A stretch of DNA of 64,000 nt from Luteithermobacter gelatinilyticus (lineage in GTDB: Bacteria; Pseudomonadota; Alphaproteobacteria; Sphingomonadales; Emcibacteraceae): NCBI RefSeq assembly GCF_005849285.1, contig NZ_CP040517.1, positions 2,424,501 to 2,488,500 on the forward strand. Reading direction: 5' to 3'. Both the position numbers and the translations under genes were made by a program. The notes under the pieces were generated by a model. The model did not search any database and was not told where the DNA came from. It worked only from the letters and a program-made list of their open reading frames with translations. Below, piece by piece: positions 44,885 to 53,098 of this stretch; the stretch's first letter is position 1, and each line of letters opens with the position of its first letter.

Positions 44885-46402
44885 TCAGTTCTGCTGACGG
44901 CCTTTGGCGCCATAGAACCAGTCATCCGCATAGGGGTACCACCAGTCCTGAACGTCCGGCTTGTAGTCCATAAAAACCATCTTGGTTTGTCGGAAACTGT
45001 CCAGCCCAAACTTGCCCAGCGATCGGCCAAGGCCGGAATTTTTCCATCCCCCAAAAGGAAGCGCATCATTGTCAGGCATCGGGTTATTGATCCAGACCAT
45101 ACCGGCCTCAAGCCGATCAGCCGCCGTCATGGCTTCCTCAAGATTGGCCGTAAAAACACATGCCCCGAGGCCAAAATCGCTGTCATTGGCCAGGCACAAC
45201 GCCTCTTCAAAATCCTGAACCCTGATGATGGACGCCACAGGACCAAAACTTTCTTCTTTCAGGATTGACATATCAGGCGTCACCCCGGTCAGAAGCGTTG
45301 GTTCATAGAACCAGCCCTTGCCACAATTTTCAGGGATTTTTCCGCCACAGGCGAGGGTCGCCCCTTCCGTCACTGCCTGTTGGACCAGTTCCATCACCCT
45401 CGTCCGGGCCGCCTCGCTCACCAACGGGCCGATTTCGTTTTTCCCCAAACCATCGCCAATGCGCAACTTCTGTGTGGCTGCGACAAAACGGCGGACAAAT
45501 TCATCATGGACAGTATCTTCCACATAAAACCGTTCCGTAGAGACACAGATCTGACCGGACAGGTGAAATGCCGCCGTTACCGCCGCCGGAACGGCCACGT
45601 CCAGATCACAATTTTTTGAAACAATCAGGGGATCACTGCCTCCGGCCTCAATCACGCAGGGTTTCATATGGGCCGCACAGCTCATGGCGACCCGGCGCCC
45701 GGTCTCAACCCCGCCGGTAAAGGCCACCACATCGGTACCACCATGCTCAATCAACTGCTGGCCGACCCGGCCATCGCCTGGCAGGCAGGCGACCAGTCCT
45801 TTGGGAAGCAGTGAAAAATATTCCATGAATTTCAATGTGGACAGCGTCGTGGCCTCGGCCGGTTTAATGAGAACCGCATTGCCCGCCGCAAGGGACGCTG
45901 CCACGGTCCAGACCATCAGAATGATGGGAAAATTAAAGGGAACAATATGCACACTTACCCCATAAGGGTACTGACGCATATATTCCAGGGTATGGGGATG
46001 GGTGCTGCCCGCCACATGACCTTCGTCATGACGGGCCAGTTCGGCAAAATACCGGAAAATCGGACCGCAATTTGCCAGTTCCCCCTCTGCCTCGGGATAG
46101 GGTTTCCCCATTTCCAAAGTAATCAGCTTTGCCACATCATGAAAAGGGTTTTTTTCAATCCTGTCGGCCAGTTGATGCAGATGTCGCGCCCGGCTTTTGG
46201 CATCCAACCCTGCCCATTCTTTTTGCGCCCTTCGCGCCGCCGCCACGCTCTGGTCAATCTCCTGTGCTGTGGATCGTGTCCTGTGCCCCACCGTCTCCAA
46301 TGTCGAAGGATTAAGGACCGGGATCCGCTCCCCTCCTGCCGAAGGAACATAATCGCCGTCCAGATAAAGGCAGGGGCAAAAAGGATCGAATGAACCCACC
46401 AT
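44885..46402 (-). CDS. Second aldehyde dehydrogenase of the cluster
   Basis: A 505-aa ALDH distantly related to its neighbour. The motifs are VHIVPFNFPIILMVWTVAAS, VAFTGGVETGRRV, the base Glu in CVIEAGGSDPLIV, the catalytic Cys in LSGQICVSTERFYV and EESFGPVA. The C-terminus has an unusual aromatic tail (DWWYPYADDWFYG). The start is ATG 46402, preceded by AAGGAGTCATACA; a longer frame exists but overlaps the kinase gene. PNFP-type motifs of this branch are seen in succinate-semialdehyde and glyceraldehyde-type enzymes; the substrate is not assignable. Confidence 0.85.
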   Translation of the reverse strand: MVGSFDPFCPCLYLDGDYVPSAGGERIPVLNPSTLETVGHRTRSTAQEIDQSVAAARRAQKEWAGLDAKSRARHLHQLADRIEKNPFHDVAKLITLEMGKPYPEAEGELANCGPIFRYFAELARHDEGHVAGSTHPHTLEYMRQYPYGVSVHIVPFNFPIILMVWTVAASLAAGNAVLIKPAEATTLSTLKFMEYFSLLPKGLVACLPGDGRVGQQLIEHGGTDVVAFTGGVETGRRVAMSCAAHMKPCVIEAGGSDPLIVSKNCDLDVAVPAAVTAAFHLSGQICVSTERFYVEDTVHDEFVRRFVAATQKLRIGDGLGKNEIGPLVSEAARTRVMELVQQAVTEGATLACGGKIPENCGKGWFYEPTLLTGVTPDMSILKEESFGPVASIIRVQDFEEALCLANDSDFGLGACVFTANLEEAMTAADRLEAGMVWINNPMPDNDALPFGGWKNSGLGRSLGKFGLDSFRQTKMVFMDYKPDVQDWWYPYADDWFYGAKGRQQN

Positions 46403-46430
46403 TGTATGACTCCTTGATAGAGGTTTATGA

Positions 46431-47441
46431 TCAGGGCAGATAGGGCAACGCCACTCTGCCAAAATCGGGAACCATTGTTTCCATGACCGATTTCACTTCG
46501 ACCAAAGCAGAATGATTGAGAGATGTTTCCAGCAGCTTCATCACGCGCGGCAGGTGTCTGAGATACGCGGCCTTTCCGTCACGGACATAAAGCCGGACAA
46601 AAATGCCGGCGACCTTGGTATGGCGCTGCGCCCCCAATATGGCCATATCCGTCAGAAAGATTTCACTCAGAGCCCCACAGCCTTGGGCATAACGGTGCAA
46701 GACCCGCGCCTTTAGGTCCGCAGAAACATCCTTGCGGGCATCTTCCAGCAAAGACACCAGATCATAAGCCCGCGGCCCGGCCAGCGCATCCTGATAGTCC
46801 AGAAGCCCACAGGCCCGAACGCCAGGACGCCCCTTCAGCAGCATTAGATTGTCCACATGATAATCCCGCAACACCAGGGTTTCCGGTCGATCAGCCACTC
46901 GTTCCAGAACCTCCCGCCAGGCCATATCAAATGCCCGGCGTTCTTTTTCAGTCGCGCTGCGCCCCAATGCCGCCGGCACATACCAGTCAACAAAAAGAGA
47001 AATTTCCTCTTTCATCCGCGCAAGGTCATAGAGGGGCAGGTCGGCATCAAGAACCCTTTGATTTTGATGCAAGGCCACAAGAACATCCGTCGCCAGGAGA
47101 TACAGACTTTCCTCATCCCGGCCTTCGGTAAAAAGCCTGGTGAAGGTTGCATCGCCAAAATCCTCGATCAGGGCAAATCCGGTGGCCCGATCTTCGGCGA
47201 ATATTTCAGGAACGGAAAATCCATGTTTCCGGAGATGGCCAGTCATATCAAGATACGCGCCAATATCTTCATAAGGCGCCGCGGCATCCATCAATAACAC
47301 GGACCGATCCTCGCCTGTCAGGCGGTAATATTGCCTGAATGATGCGTCCGAGGTTAACGCCTGCCAGTGGACATTTCCCCAACCATGCTTTCTGGCGAAG
47401 GCCTGTCTTTGCTGATCCCGGTTTAAAGTATAAAAATTCAC
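46431..47441 (-). CDS. AmgK-like sugar kinase (aminoglycoside phosphotransferase fold)
   Basis: A 336-aa kinase. The N-terminal part has DASFRQYYRLTGEDRSVLLM and ALIEDFGDATFTRLF. The catalytic loop is VLRDYHVDNLML (D/H-x-D-x3-N type) and the metal site is GLLDYQDALAGPRAYDLVSL. These are the features of the alphaproteobacterial AmgK family, which phosphorylates N-acetylmuramate/N-acetylglucosamine at C1, rather than of drug-resistance enzymes. The usual partner murU is absent, but a GlmU-like nucleotidyltransferase ends the same operon. The start is GTG 47441, 15 bp after the cupin stop. Confidence 0.75.
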   Translation of the reverse strand: MNFYTLNRDQQRQAFARKHGWGNVHWQALTSDASFRQYYRLTGEDRSVLLMDAAAPYEDIGAYLDMTGHLRKHGFSVPEIFAEDRATGFALIEDFGDATFTRLFTEGRDEESLYLLATDVLVALHQNQRVLDADLPLYDLARMKEEISLFVDWYVPAALGRSATEKERRAFDMAWREVLERVADRPETLVLRDYHVDNLMLLKGRPGVRACGLLDYQDALAGPRAYDLVSLLEDARKDVSADLKARVLHRYAQGCGALSEIFLTDMAILGAQRHTKVAGIFVRLYVRDGKAAYLRHLPRVMKLLETSLNHSALVEVKSVMETMVPDFGRVALPYLP

Positions 47442-47456
47442 AGGAACACCCAGAGC

Positions 47457-48224
47457 TTAGCGGATCATATAAACCTTGCGCACCGTTTCATGAACCGTGC
47501 AGACTCCTTTCCAACCTTCTGGGAAAAACGCGATGGTATCCGGTTTAATCTCAATCACTTGCCCATCTTCCCCCACATAGGTGCACCGTCCTTCCAGAAA
47601 GTGACAAAATTCGTCCCGCGTCACATGACAATCCCATTTCCCGGGCGTACATCTCCACAACCCGCATTCGGACTGCCCTTTAGGTCCTTTATGCAGCAAA
47701 AAACCGGATATATGAGACTGCCCTTCGATCATGGTGGGGATCACCCCCCAATCCGTCACATTGGTTTCCGCCAGAGGATTTTTCTTGTAACTGACCTTCA
47801 TCGTTCCCTCCTTGTCCATCTTCGAAGTGCTCTCTGGAGCATCTGTATCTGGAGCATCTGTTTCGGATTTGACCAGAATGTAGGTGTTGCGCATGGTTTC
47901 ATGCACCGTGCAAATCCCTTTCCAGCCCCGCGGAAACAGCACCGCTGTTTGAGCCTGCACATCAATTTTCTCACCCTCCACGCTTTCATAAGTGGCTTTG
48001 CCTGCGGTGAAATAACAAAACTCATCATCAGGGATGTGCAGGAACCATTTGCCTGGCGTGCACCGCCACAGGCCGCTTTCCTGAGCGCCGCCATAACGTT
48101 TATTCAGCACCAAGCCGGAACTTTGGGACAGTCCCTCGATCATATTTGGCTGATTTCCCCAGTCATTCAGATCCATACGTGTAGAGGCCCGGGAAAGCAG
48201 CGAAACCGTATTGCCCATGATCAT
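47457..48224 (-). CDS. Tandem-cupin protein (two DUF861-type domains)
   Basis: A 255-aa protein made of two similar halves. Each half has LWRCTPGKW followed by DEFC(Y/H)F and ends with (P)(R/E)GWKG(I/V)CTVHET. These are (S)-ureidoglycine-aminohydrolase-like cupin_3 domains, joined by an acidic linker (about residues 118-142). The halves probably arose by duplication and may form an internal dimer. Few metal-ligand His are visible in the core, so a binding or isomerase role is as likely as oxygenase chemistry. The start ATG overlaps the glycosyltransferase stop. Confidence 0.75.
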   Translation of the reverse strand: MIMGNTVSLLSRASTRMDLNDWGNQPNMIEGLSQSSGLVLNKRYGGAQESGLWRCTPGKWFLHIPDDEFCYFTAGKATYESVEGEKIDVQAQTAVLFPRGWKGICTVHETMRNTYILVKSETDAPDTDAPESTSKMDKEGTMKVSYKKNPLAETNVTDWGVIPTMIEGQSHISGFLLHKGPKGQSECGLWRCTPGKWDCHVTRDEFCHFLEGRCTYVGEDGQVIEIKPDTIAFFPEGWKGVCTVHETVRKVYMIR

Positions 48225-49537
48225 GACCTTTCCATTTCCTGCCCCAGCAGCGCATCAAGCAGCGCATCAAGCAGCGCCGCCGCCTTCGCTGGCCCCTTGG
48301 CCGCCTGCATCACGGTTTTGCTGTGGTGCAATTTTTGATGCATGTCCCGATCGGTCAGAACACGCTCGATCGCACGGGCCAGGTCTTCTTCCGCCCAGTT
48401 ATATCGGTCCAGTTTCAAGCCATGTCCGGTTTCCTGAATTCGCATGGCATTGTCATGCCCATCCCAGCAATAGGACATGATAATGGCCGGTTTGCCGAAA
48501 TACAGGCATTCCGTAAAACTGTTATTGCCCCCGTGATGAATGACAGCATCCACCTGCGGGATCACGGAAGGTTGGGGATACCAGCTGGCCAGATGAACAT
48601 TGTCAGGCACCTGGTCATAACTTTCGATATGTTCCCCGACATTCACAAGAGCCCGCACCGCTAGCTTGCCGATCGTTCGGATGACACGTTTCATCAACGC
48701 CGTATCCCCGGCGCCAAGACTTCCAAAACTGATATAAAGAAGCGGAGCGTCCTTATTGGCCCTGAATTCCGGAATTTCATAGGGGTCATCCTGGCGCACA
48801 CAGCCTTCCAGATACTGAAATCTCGCAGGGTCCAGGGGGATCTTGCGCGCGAACCGTACGACATCGGGATACAGCAGCAGATTCAAATAAGGTGACGTTT
48901 CACAAAATTCCGTGGGGGGATAAGGCGGAATGCCGCATTCGGCAAGAAAAGCATTATATTTGTCATGAACGTCTTTCAGGCTGGCGTCATAATGGGCCCT
49001 GAAACGCACAAAGCCTTCCTTGTCATCCTGCGATAATCCCGACAGATAAGGAGGAATGTTTTCGTCGGGAATTTCATTTTCGCTACAGGATGTTATCCTC
49101 ACCCAGGGCACCCCGTGCTGTTTGATTGCCGGATGCATGATCACCGCATCCATACAGATCAAATCCGGGTTTATCCGATTCAGAACGTCCGGCAGTTCTT
49201 TATGGGCCCAGATCGCCGTATCCACCGTCGCTTCCCAGCATTCCCTGATATAATTGTCAATCTGCTCTTCGGGACTCAGGCGGAAATTAGGAATATGGCG
49301 ATTGACAAAATCCACCCAGTAGCGAGACATTGCCTCCGGCGGCATCGGTTCCGAGAGATGAACCTCATATTCGTCAAAACCGTATTTTTCAAAAACCCCT
49401 CTAAAACCGGGGTCGCAGATAAAAACAGCTTTATGGCCTCTTTTTTCGCAAGCCTGGGCGATGGCAACGGAATTCAGGGCCGGGCCATAGGCCGCTTCGG
49501 GAAAAAAGGCAATAATCTTCTGTTTTTTGGTATCCAT
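48221..49537 (-). CDS. GT1-family glycosyltransferase (MGT/UGT-like)
   Basis: A 438-aa GT-B enzyme. The C-terminal half shows YISFGSLGAGD, then LASWYPQPSVIPQVDAVIHH and GGNNSFTECLYFGKPAIIMS, the motif by which GT1 enzymes bind a UDP- or dTDP-sugar. The N-terminal half begins IIAFFPEAAYGPALNSVAIA as in macrolide-type glycosyltransferases acting on small hydrophobic acceptors. The C-terminus has LLDALLDALL, the product of a 12-bp DNA repeat. It lies 128 bp after the TonB receptor. The acceptor is unknown. Confidence 0.85.
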   Translation of the reverse strand: MDTKKQKIIAFFPEAAYGPALNSVAIAQACEKRGHKAVFICDPGFRGVFEKYGFDEYEVHLSEPMPPEAMSRYWVDFVNRHIPNFRLSPEEQIDNYIRECWEATVDTAIWAHKELPDVLNRINPDLICMDAVIMHPAIKQHGVPWVRITSCSENEIPDENIPPYLSGLSQDDKEGFVRFRAHYDASLKDVHDKYNAFLAECGIPPYPPTEFCETSPYLNLLLYPDVVRFARKIPLDPARFQYLEGCVRQDDPYEIPEFRANKDAPLLYISFGSLGAGDTALMKRVIRTIGKLAVRALVNVGEHIESYDQVPDNVHLASWYPQPSVIPQVDAVIHHGGNNSFTECLYFGKPAIIMSYCWDGHDNAMRIQETGHGLKLDRYNWAEEDLARAIERVLTDRDMHQKLHHSKTVMQAAKGPAKAAALLDALLDALLGQEMERS

Positions 49538-49665
49538 CTCTGTTCCAGTTAAAGTCTTGGGAAATCGTCTTTGTATGGCAACCGCGCAGGCGCTCTCTTT
49601 TTCTGAATAAAAAGGGCCGGAACTTTCCCGGTGCGCCGCCCGAACGGCACACCGGGCTTGTGTGA

Positions 49666-52008
49666 TCAGAACGCGTAATTGGCTTCCACGCCGTACCAGC
49701 GCGGCGGACCATAGACATCAAGGGAATATCCGAAGCCGCTGACATCAAAACCGTATTGTTTGTAGCGTTTGTCTGTCAGGTTCTTGACATATGCCGCAAA
49801 TTCCCACTCGCCCCCCGCATTGGTATATCCAATCCGGGCATTCATCAGAAAATACCCGTCAGCCTGAACGGTGGGATGGTTTACCGTGTTGAACACCTGA
49901 TCATCCACATAGGCACCGTCTATCTGGGCGGCTACCGTCCCCCAGTCTCCCTGCCAGGTTTTTACAAATACCGCATTGGCGGTGAAATCCGGAGCCAGCA
50001 CCAAATCCTGGTCCCGTACCGTCACCGTATCCGGCATGGGGACGTCATATACCACGGAATCCATCAGCGAGATGCCGGCCATCAGATTAAACCCGTTCCC
50101 CAGATCCGTGACCAATTCCGCTTCCATGCCATAAATCCGCGCATCCGCGTTAAACTGAAACTGGGTCAGGCCAACAAAGTTAAATGCTTGAAAATCGTTA
50201 TAGTCATAATAAAACGCCGCCATATTCAGCCGGGTTCTGCCGTCATTCAGGGTGGATTTCAGCCCAACCTCATAGGAAATCAGGACTTCAGGATCAAACG
50301 GTACCTTATCCTGCCCCACGGCCGGATCGGCATCTCCCAATCCGTCGATCGGCGCGTTAAATCCCCCGCCCTTGGTGCCCCGGCTCACACTGGCATAAAG
50401 CAAAATATCCTCCGTCGCCCGCCAATCCAGCTGGACCTTTCCGGCCCATTCATTATCTTTGCGCGCGCGAGATACAATTTCGTGTTCATTAAGCTGTTTC
50501 ACCCCATCATCGGGGAAATAGAAAAACTCGATACAGGACGCCCCGCCAGGATTATCAACCGCCACGCCATTTTCAAAGGTGATAACCGGCTCCCACTGAT
50601 CACGAGCCGACAGATCCGCCGCCTGGGGATAGCCCGGCACCCCAAAACACCGGCTGACCAGATCAATGGATTTTTTATCCTGATACCAGCGCCCCCCGAC
50701 CGTCAGGGTCAAAGCCTCATTCAGGTCATATTCGATCTGGCCGAAGGCAGAGAATGTTTCAGTTTCCTGGGTGAAACGGTTGCGGCTGTCTGCAACGGCT
50801 ACCGTCCCGTCCCCTAGCGGCCAGACCGACCAGATGGAAGATGAATACTCCCCATCCACTTTCAGATAATACACCCCCGCGGTCCAGCGTATCCGTTCCT
50901 GCGTCCCGTCCAGGCGCAATTCCTGGGTAAACTGATAGGAATCCTGGCCTGAAATAAACTGCAACAGTTCGGTCGGCGAAGAATCGCTGTCTTCCATATA
51001 AGATTTCTGCACGTCCAGATAATCCGTAATGCTGGTGAATTTAACCGCCTCAGAAAACTGCCATTCAAAAGTGGCGGACGCATTCCAGGATTCCTTGTCG
51101 ATAAACCCGAGCGGGTTAAAGGCCCCGGCCAGCACATCTCCGTCCGTATCCCGATACCCGGCAAAATCTACATCATCGACAACCGCACCCAGACCGAATT
51201 CCCCGGTCCGTGACGGTTTGTGCTGATAAACCCCGCCATCCGCATGATCCACACGATTATAGCGGCCAATGAAGGTCGCCATCAGCTCGTCACTGAGATC
51301 CACCTCCACAATTCCCCGCAACGATGTGCTGCGGTCCTCACGCGCATCCTTGCCCAGCCGGTTTTCGATATAACCATCATGCCGGTTATGGACCCCGGCA
51401 ATTCTAGCCCGCACGGCATCACTCAACGGCCCGCCCACGGCCCCCTCCGCTCGTACCATGTTATAGGAGCCGGCCTGAATATTTATATATCCATTCGGTT
51501 CCTGTCCGGGGCGACGACTGATAAAATGGACCAATCCCCCTGTGGCATTCCGCCCGTACAGCGTTCCCTGCGGCCCCCGTAAAACCTCGACCCGTTCCAA
51601 GTCAAACATCTGAAGCCCGGTGGCGCCGGGAAAGGATACATAAGACCCGTCCACATAAATTGCCGTGGGTGTTTCCTGATGGTCTGAAAAATCATTCTGG
51701 CCGACGCCCCGCAACGTAAAAAAGGACACCGATTTGTCACCGGAAAAAGATCCCGTCTGCAGACCCGGGACATGCAGGTTCAGATCCTCGGCGTTTTTCA
51801 GACTAAGCAGCCGCATCTGATCCCCGGACAGGGCCGTGACGGAAACCCCCACCGACTGAAGGCTTTGTTCCCGCTTCTGAGCCGTTACGGTAATTTCCTC
51901 CAGGAGGAGAGAGCCATCATTGTTGTCCGCCGCCTGGGCCGCCACGATCATACTGCCCGCCAAAGCCGTCGACACGCATAAACCCGACACTTGTTTTGAA
52001 ATCGACAT
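49666..52008 (-). CDS. TonB-dependent outer-membrane receptor
   Basis: A 780-aa precursor, starting at ATG 52008 behind GGGGAAGACA. It has a signal peptide (about 27 residues, ending AAQAA). A TonB-box-like EEITVTAQKREQSLQSVGVS leads into the plug with LRGVGQND and VEVLRGPQGTLYGRNATGGL. The 22-strand barrel follows and ends in Phe (ANYAF). This type is common in sphingomonads and related groups for import of organic molecules. It is the first gene of the 41-52 kb operon, so it probably takes up the substrate of that pathway. Confidence 0.92.
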   Translation of the reverse strand: MSISKQVSGLCVSTALAGSMIVAAQAADNNDGSLLLEEITVTAQKREQSLQSVGVSVTALSGDQMRLLSLKNAEDLNLHVPGLQTGSFSGDKSVSFFTLRGVGQNDFSDHQETPTAIYVDGSYVSFPGATGLQMFDLERVEVLRGPQGTLYGRNATGGLVHFISRRPGQEPNGYINIQAGSYNMVRAEGAVGGPLSDAVRARIAGVHNRHDGYIENRLGKDAREDRSTSLRGIVEVDLSDELMATFIGRYNRVDHADGGVYQHKPSRTGEFGLGAVVDDVDFAGYRDTDGDVLAGAFNPLGFIDKESWNASATFEWQFSEAVKFTSITDYLDVQKSYMEDSDSSPTELLQFISGQDSYQFTQELRLDGTQERIRWTAGVYYLKVDGEYSSSIWSVWPLGDGTVAVADSRNRFTQETETFSAFGQIEYDLNEALTLTVGGRWYQDKKSIDLVSRCFGVPGYPQAADLSARDQWEPVITFENGVAVDNPGGASCIEFFYFPDDGVKQLNEHEIVSRARKDNEWAGKVQLDWRATEDILLYASVSRGTKGGGFNAPIDGLGDADPAVGQDKVPFDPEVLISYEVGLKSTLNDGRTRLNMAAFYYDYNDFQAFNFVGLTQFQFNADARIYGMEAELVTDLGNGFNLMAGISLMDSVVYDVPMPDTVTVRDQDLVLAPDFTANAVFVKTWQGDWGTVAAQIDGAYVDDQVFNTVNHPTVQADGYFLMNARIGYTNAGGEWEFAAYVKNLTDKRYKQYGFDVSGFGYSLDVYGPPRWYGVEANYAF

Positions 52009-52357
52009 TGTCTTCCCCTTTGCCTTTCCTCTTGCCAGCGCCATCAAAAGCGACGCCTTTTCCCTATAGATGATGATATTTTTCATTATTGTTTTTAGTC
52101 TATCGTACTAATTAGTACAGTCAATAGTTTTTTTGACAGAAATAAATCTTTTTTGAAAAACGCCCCACCAAGATATTTTTTCTTTAAAATACATACAATT
52201 AAGCGAATCTTAGTTTTGTCTTATTTGATCTCATGACTTGACCCGAACCTGGAGACACTCTATTTTTTAGTCAAATAAACTAAAGATGGAGTCTCTGGAG
52301 GCCTAACCAGTCCTTCCTGTTCTCCTCATCAAAACACCAAAGGGCACGACTTTCGAC
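52009..52357. other. AT-rich divergent control region (TonB operon / TetR gene)
   Basis: This stretch of about 350 bases has no gene. It holds the operator and minus-strand promoter at 52105-52124 and a second imperfect dyad around 52249-52302 (GGAGAC..GTCTC arms around TTTAGT..ACTAAA). The plus-strand signals for the tetR gene should lie in the second half. Confidence 0.5.
52105..52118. promoter_or_regulatory. Perfect palindromic operator in the promoter of the TonB-receptor operon
   Basis: GTACTAATTAGTAC is a perfect 14-bp dyad. It directly follows a minus-strand TTGACT -35 (52124-52119) and fills the spacer before a weak -10. This is the classic position for repression by the TetR-family protein encoded on the other side. 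Confidence 0.7.
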
Positions 52358-52972
52358 ATGAACAAAACTCCTGCCAAAACGCAGCGCACCAGCACCAAAG
52401 GCAAACGCACCCGCGACAATATTGTCAAAGTGGCGCGGGACGTTCTGGCCCATGAAGGATATGAAGGATTTGTGTTACGGCAGATTGCTGCCAAAGCCGG
52501 AGTCAAACCCGGAAATCTGCAATATTATTTTTCCAGCAAAAAAGAACTTCTTCAGGCGGTTCTGGAACAGGAACTCCATCGTTATCAGGAAACATATGGG
52601 AAGGTCGCCGAAGACAAACACGGCAAAACTGCCCGAATTCTGGCCATCGTGGATTTCCTGTTGGATGAAATCAAAAACAACAAGGCCACCAGCAACATCT
52701 GGTATACGGTCTGGGCCCTGGCTCCTCTGGATCCGGAAATCGCGGAACTGATGGATGAGTGGTATCAGCAATATATGGAAAAACTCAAGGACGTTTTTAA
52801 AACGGCCGCCCCCGAAATCAGCGATATCCAAGCCGGCCATACGGCCAGCATCCTCACGGCCCTGATGGACGGGCTGACCAACCAGATCGGGTATGGCAAA
52901 ACCCCGCATGAAATTCATGACGGTATAGAAAGCGCCGTCAGGTCCCTGATCCTGGACCTGATTGACAGCTGA
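52358..52972 (+). CDS. TetR-family transcriptional regulator
   Basis: A 204-aa protein. The HTH lies at residues about 25-65: ARDVLAHEGYEGFVLRQIAA followed by KAGVKPGNLQYYFSSKKELL. The C-terminal ligand domain resembles the BetI-like group (WALAPLDPEIAELMDEWYQQ). It is divergent from the TonB-receptor operon and separated by the palindromic operator, so it most likely represses that operon until its ligand, perhaps the imported compound, appears. Confidence 0.9.
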   Translation: MNKTPAKTQRTSTKGKRTRDNIVKVARDVLAHEGYEGFVLRQIAAKAGVKPGNLQYYFSSKKELLQAVLEQELHRYQETYGKVAEDKHGKTARILAIVDFLLDEIKNNKATSNIWYTVWALAPLDPEIAELMDEWYQQYMEKLKDVFKTAAPEISDIQAGHTASILTALMDGLTNQIGYGKTPHEIHDGIESAVRSLILDLIDS

Positions 52973-52992
52973 GACCTTACAGCTGAGACCTT
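52965..52992. repeat. 14-bp tandem duplication at the end of the tetR gene
   Basis: ACAGCTGAGACCTT occurs twice in direct succession. The first copy contains the tetR stop, so the duplication does not alter the protein. Confidence 0.8.
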
Positions 52993-53031
52993 ATGGTGTG
53001 TCAGACACAGACAGAGTGTAAGATGACGAAA

Positions 53032-53055
53032 CGCACGACGCAAAAGCGCCGTGCG
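53032..53055 (-). terminator. Possible terminator hairpin of the nitric oxide reductase gene
   Basis: CGCACG...CGTGCG with an inner GCG/CGC pair forms a stem 44 bases beyond the norZ stop. The minus strand then reads TTTCGT, a weak T tail. Confidence 0.4.
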
Positions 53056-53098
53056 TTACCGCTTGGGATCTCCCTTTGGGATATTCCGGACCGGAAGA

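Noticed and set aside
46431-47441. Aminoglycoside resistance gene
   Set aside because: The catalytic and flanking motifs fit AmgK-like sugar kinases; context is metabolic, not resistance.
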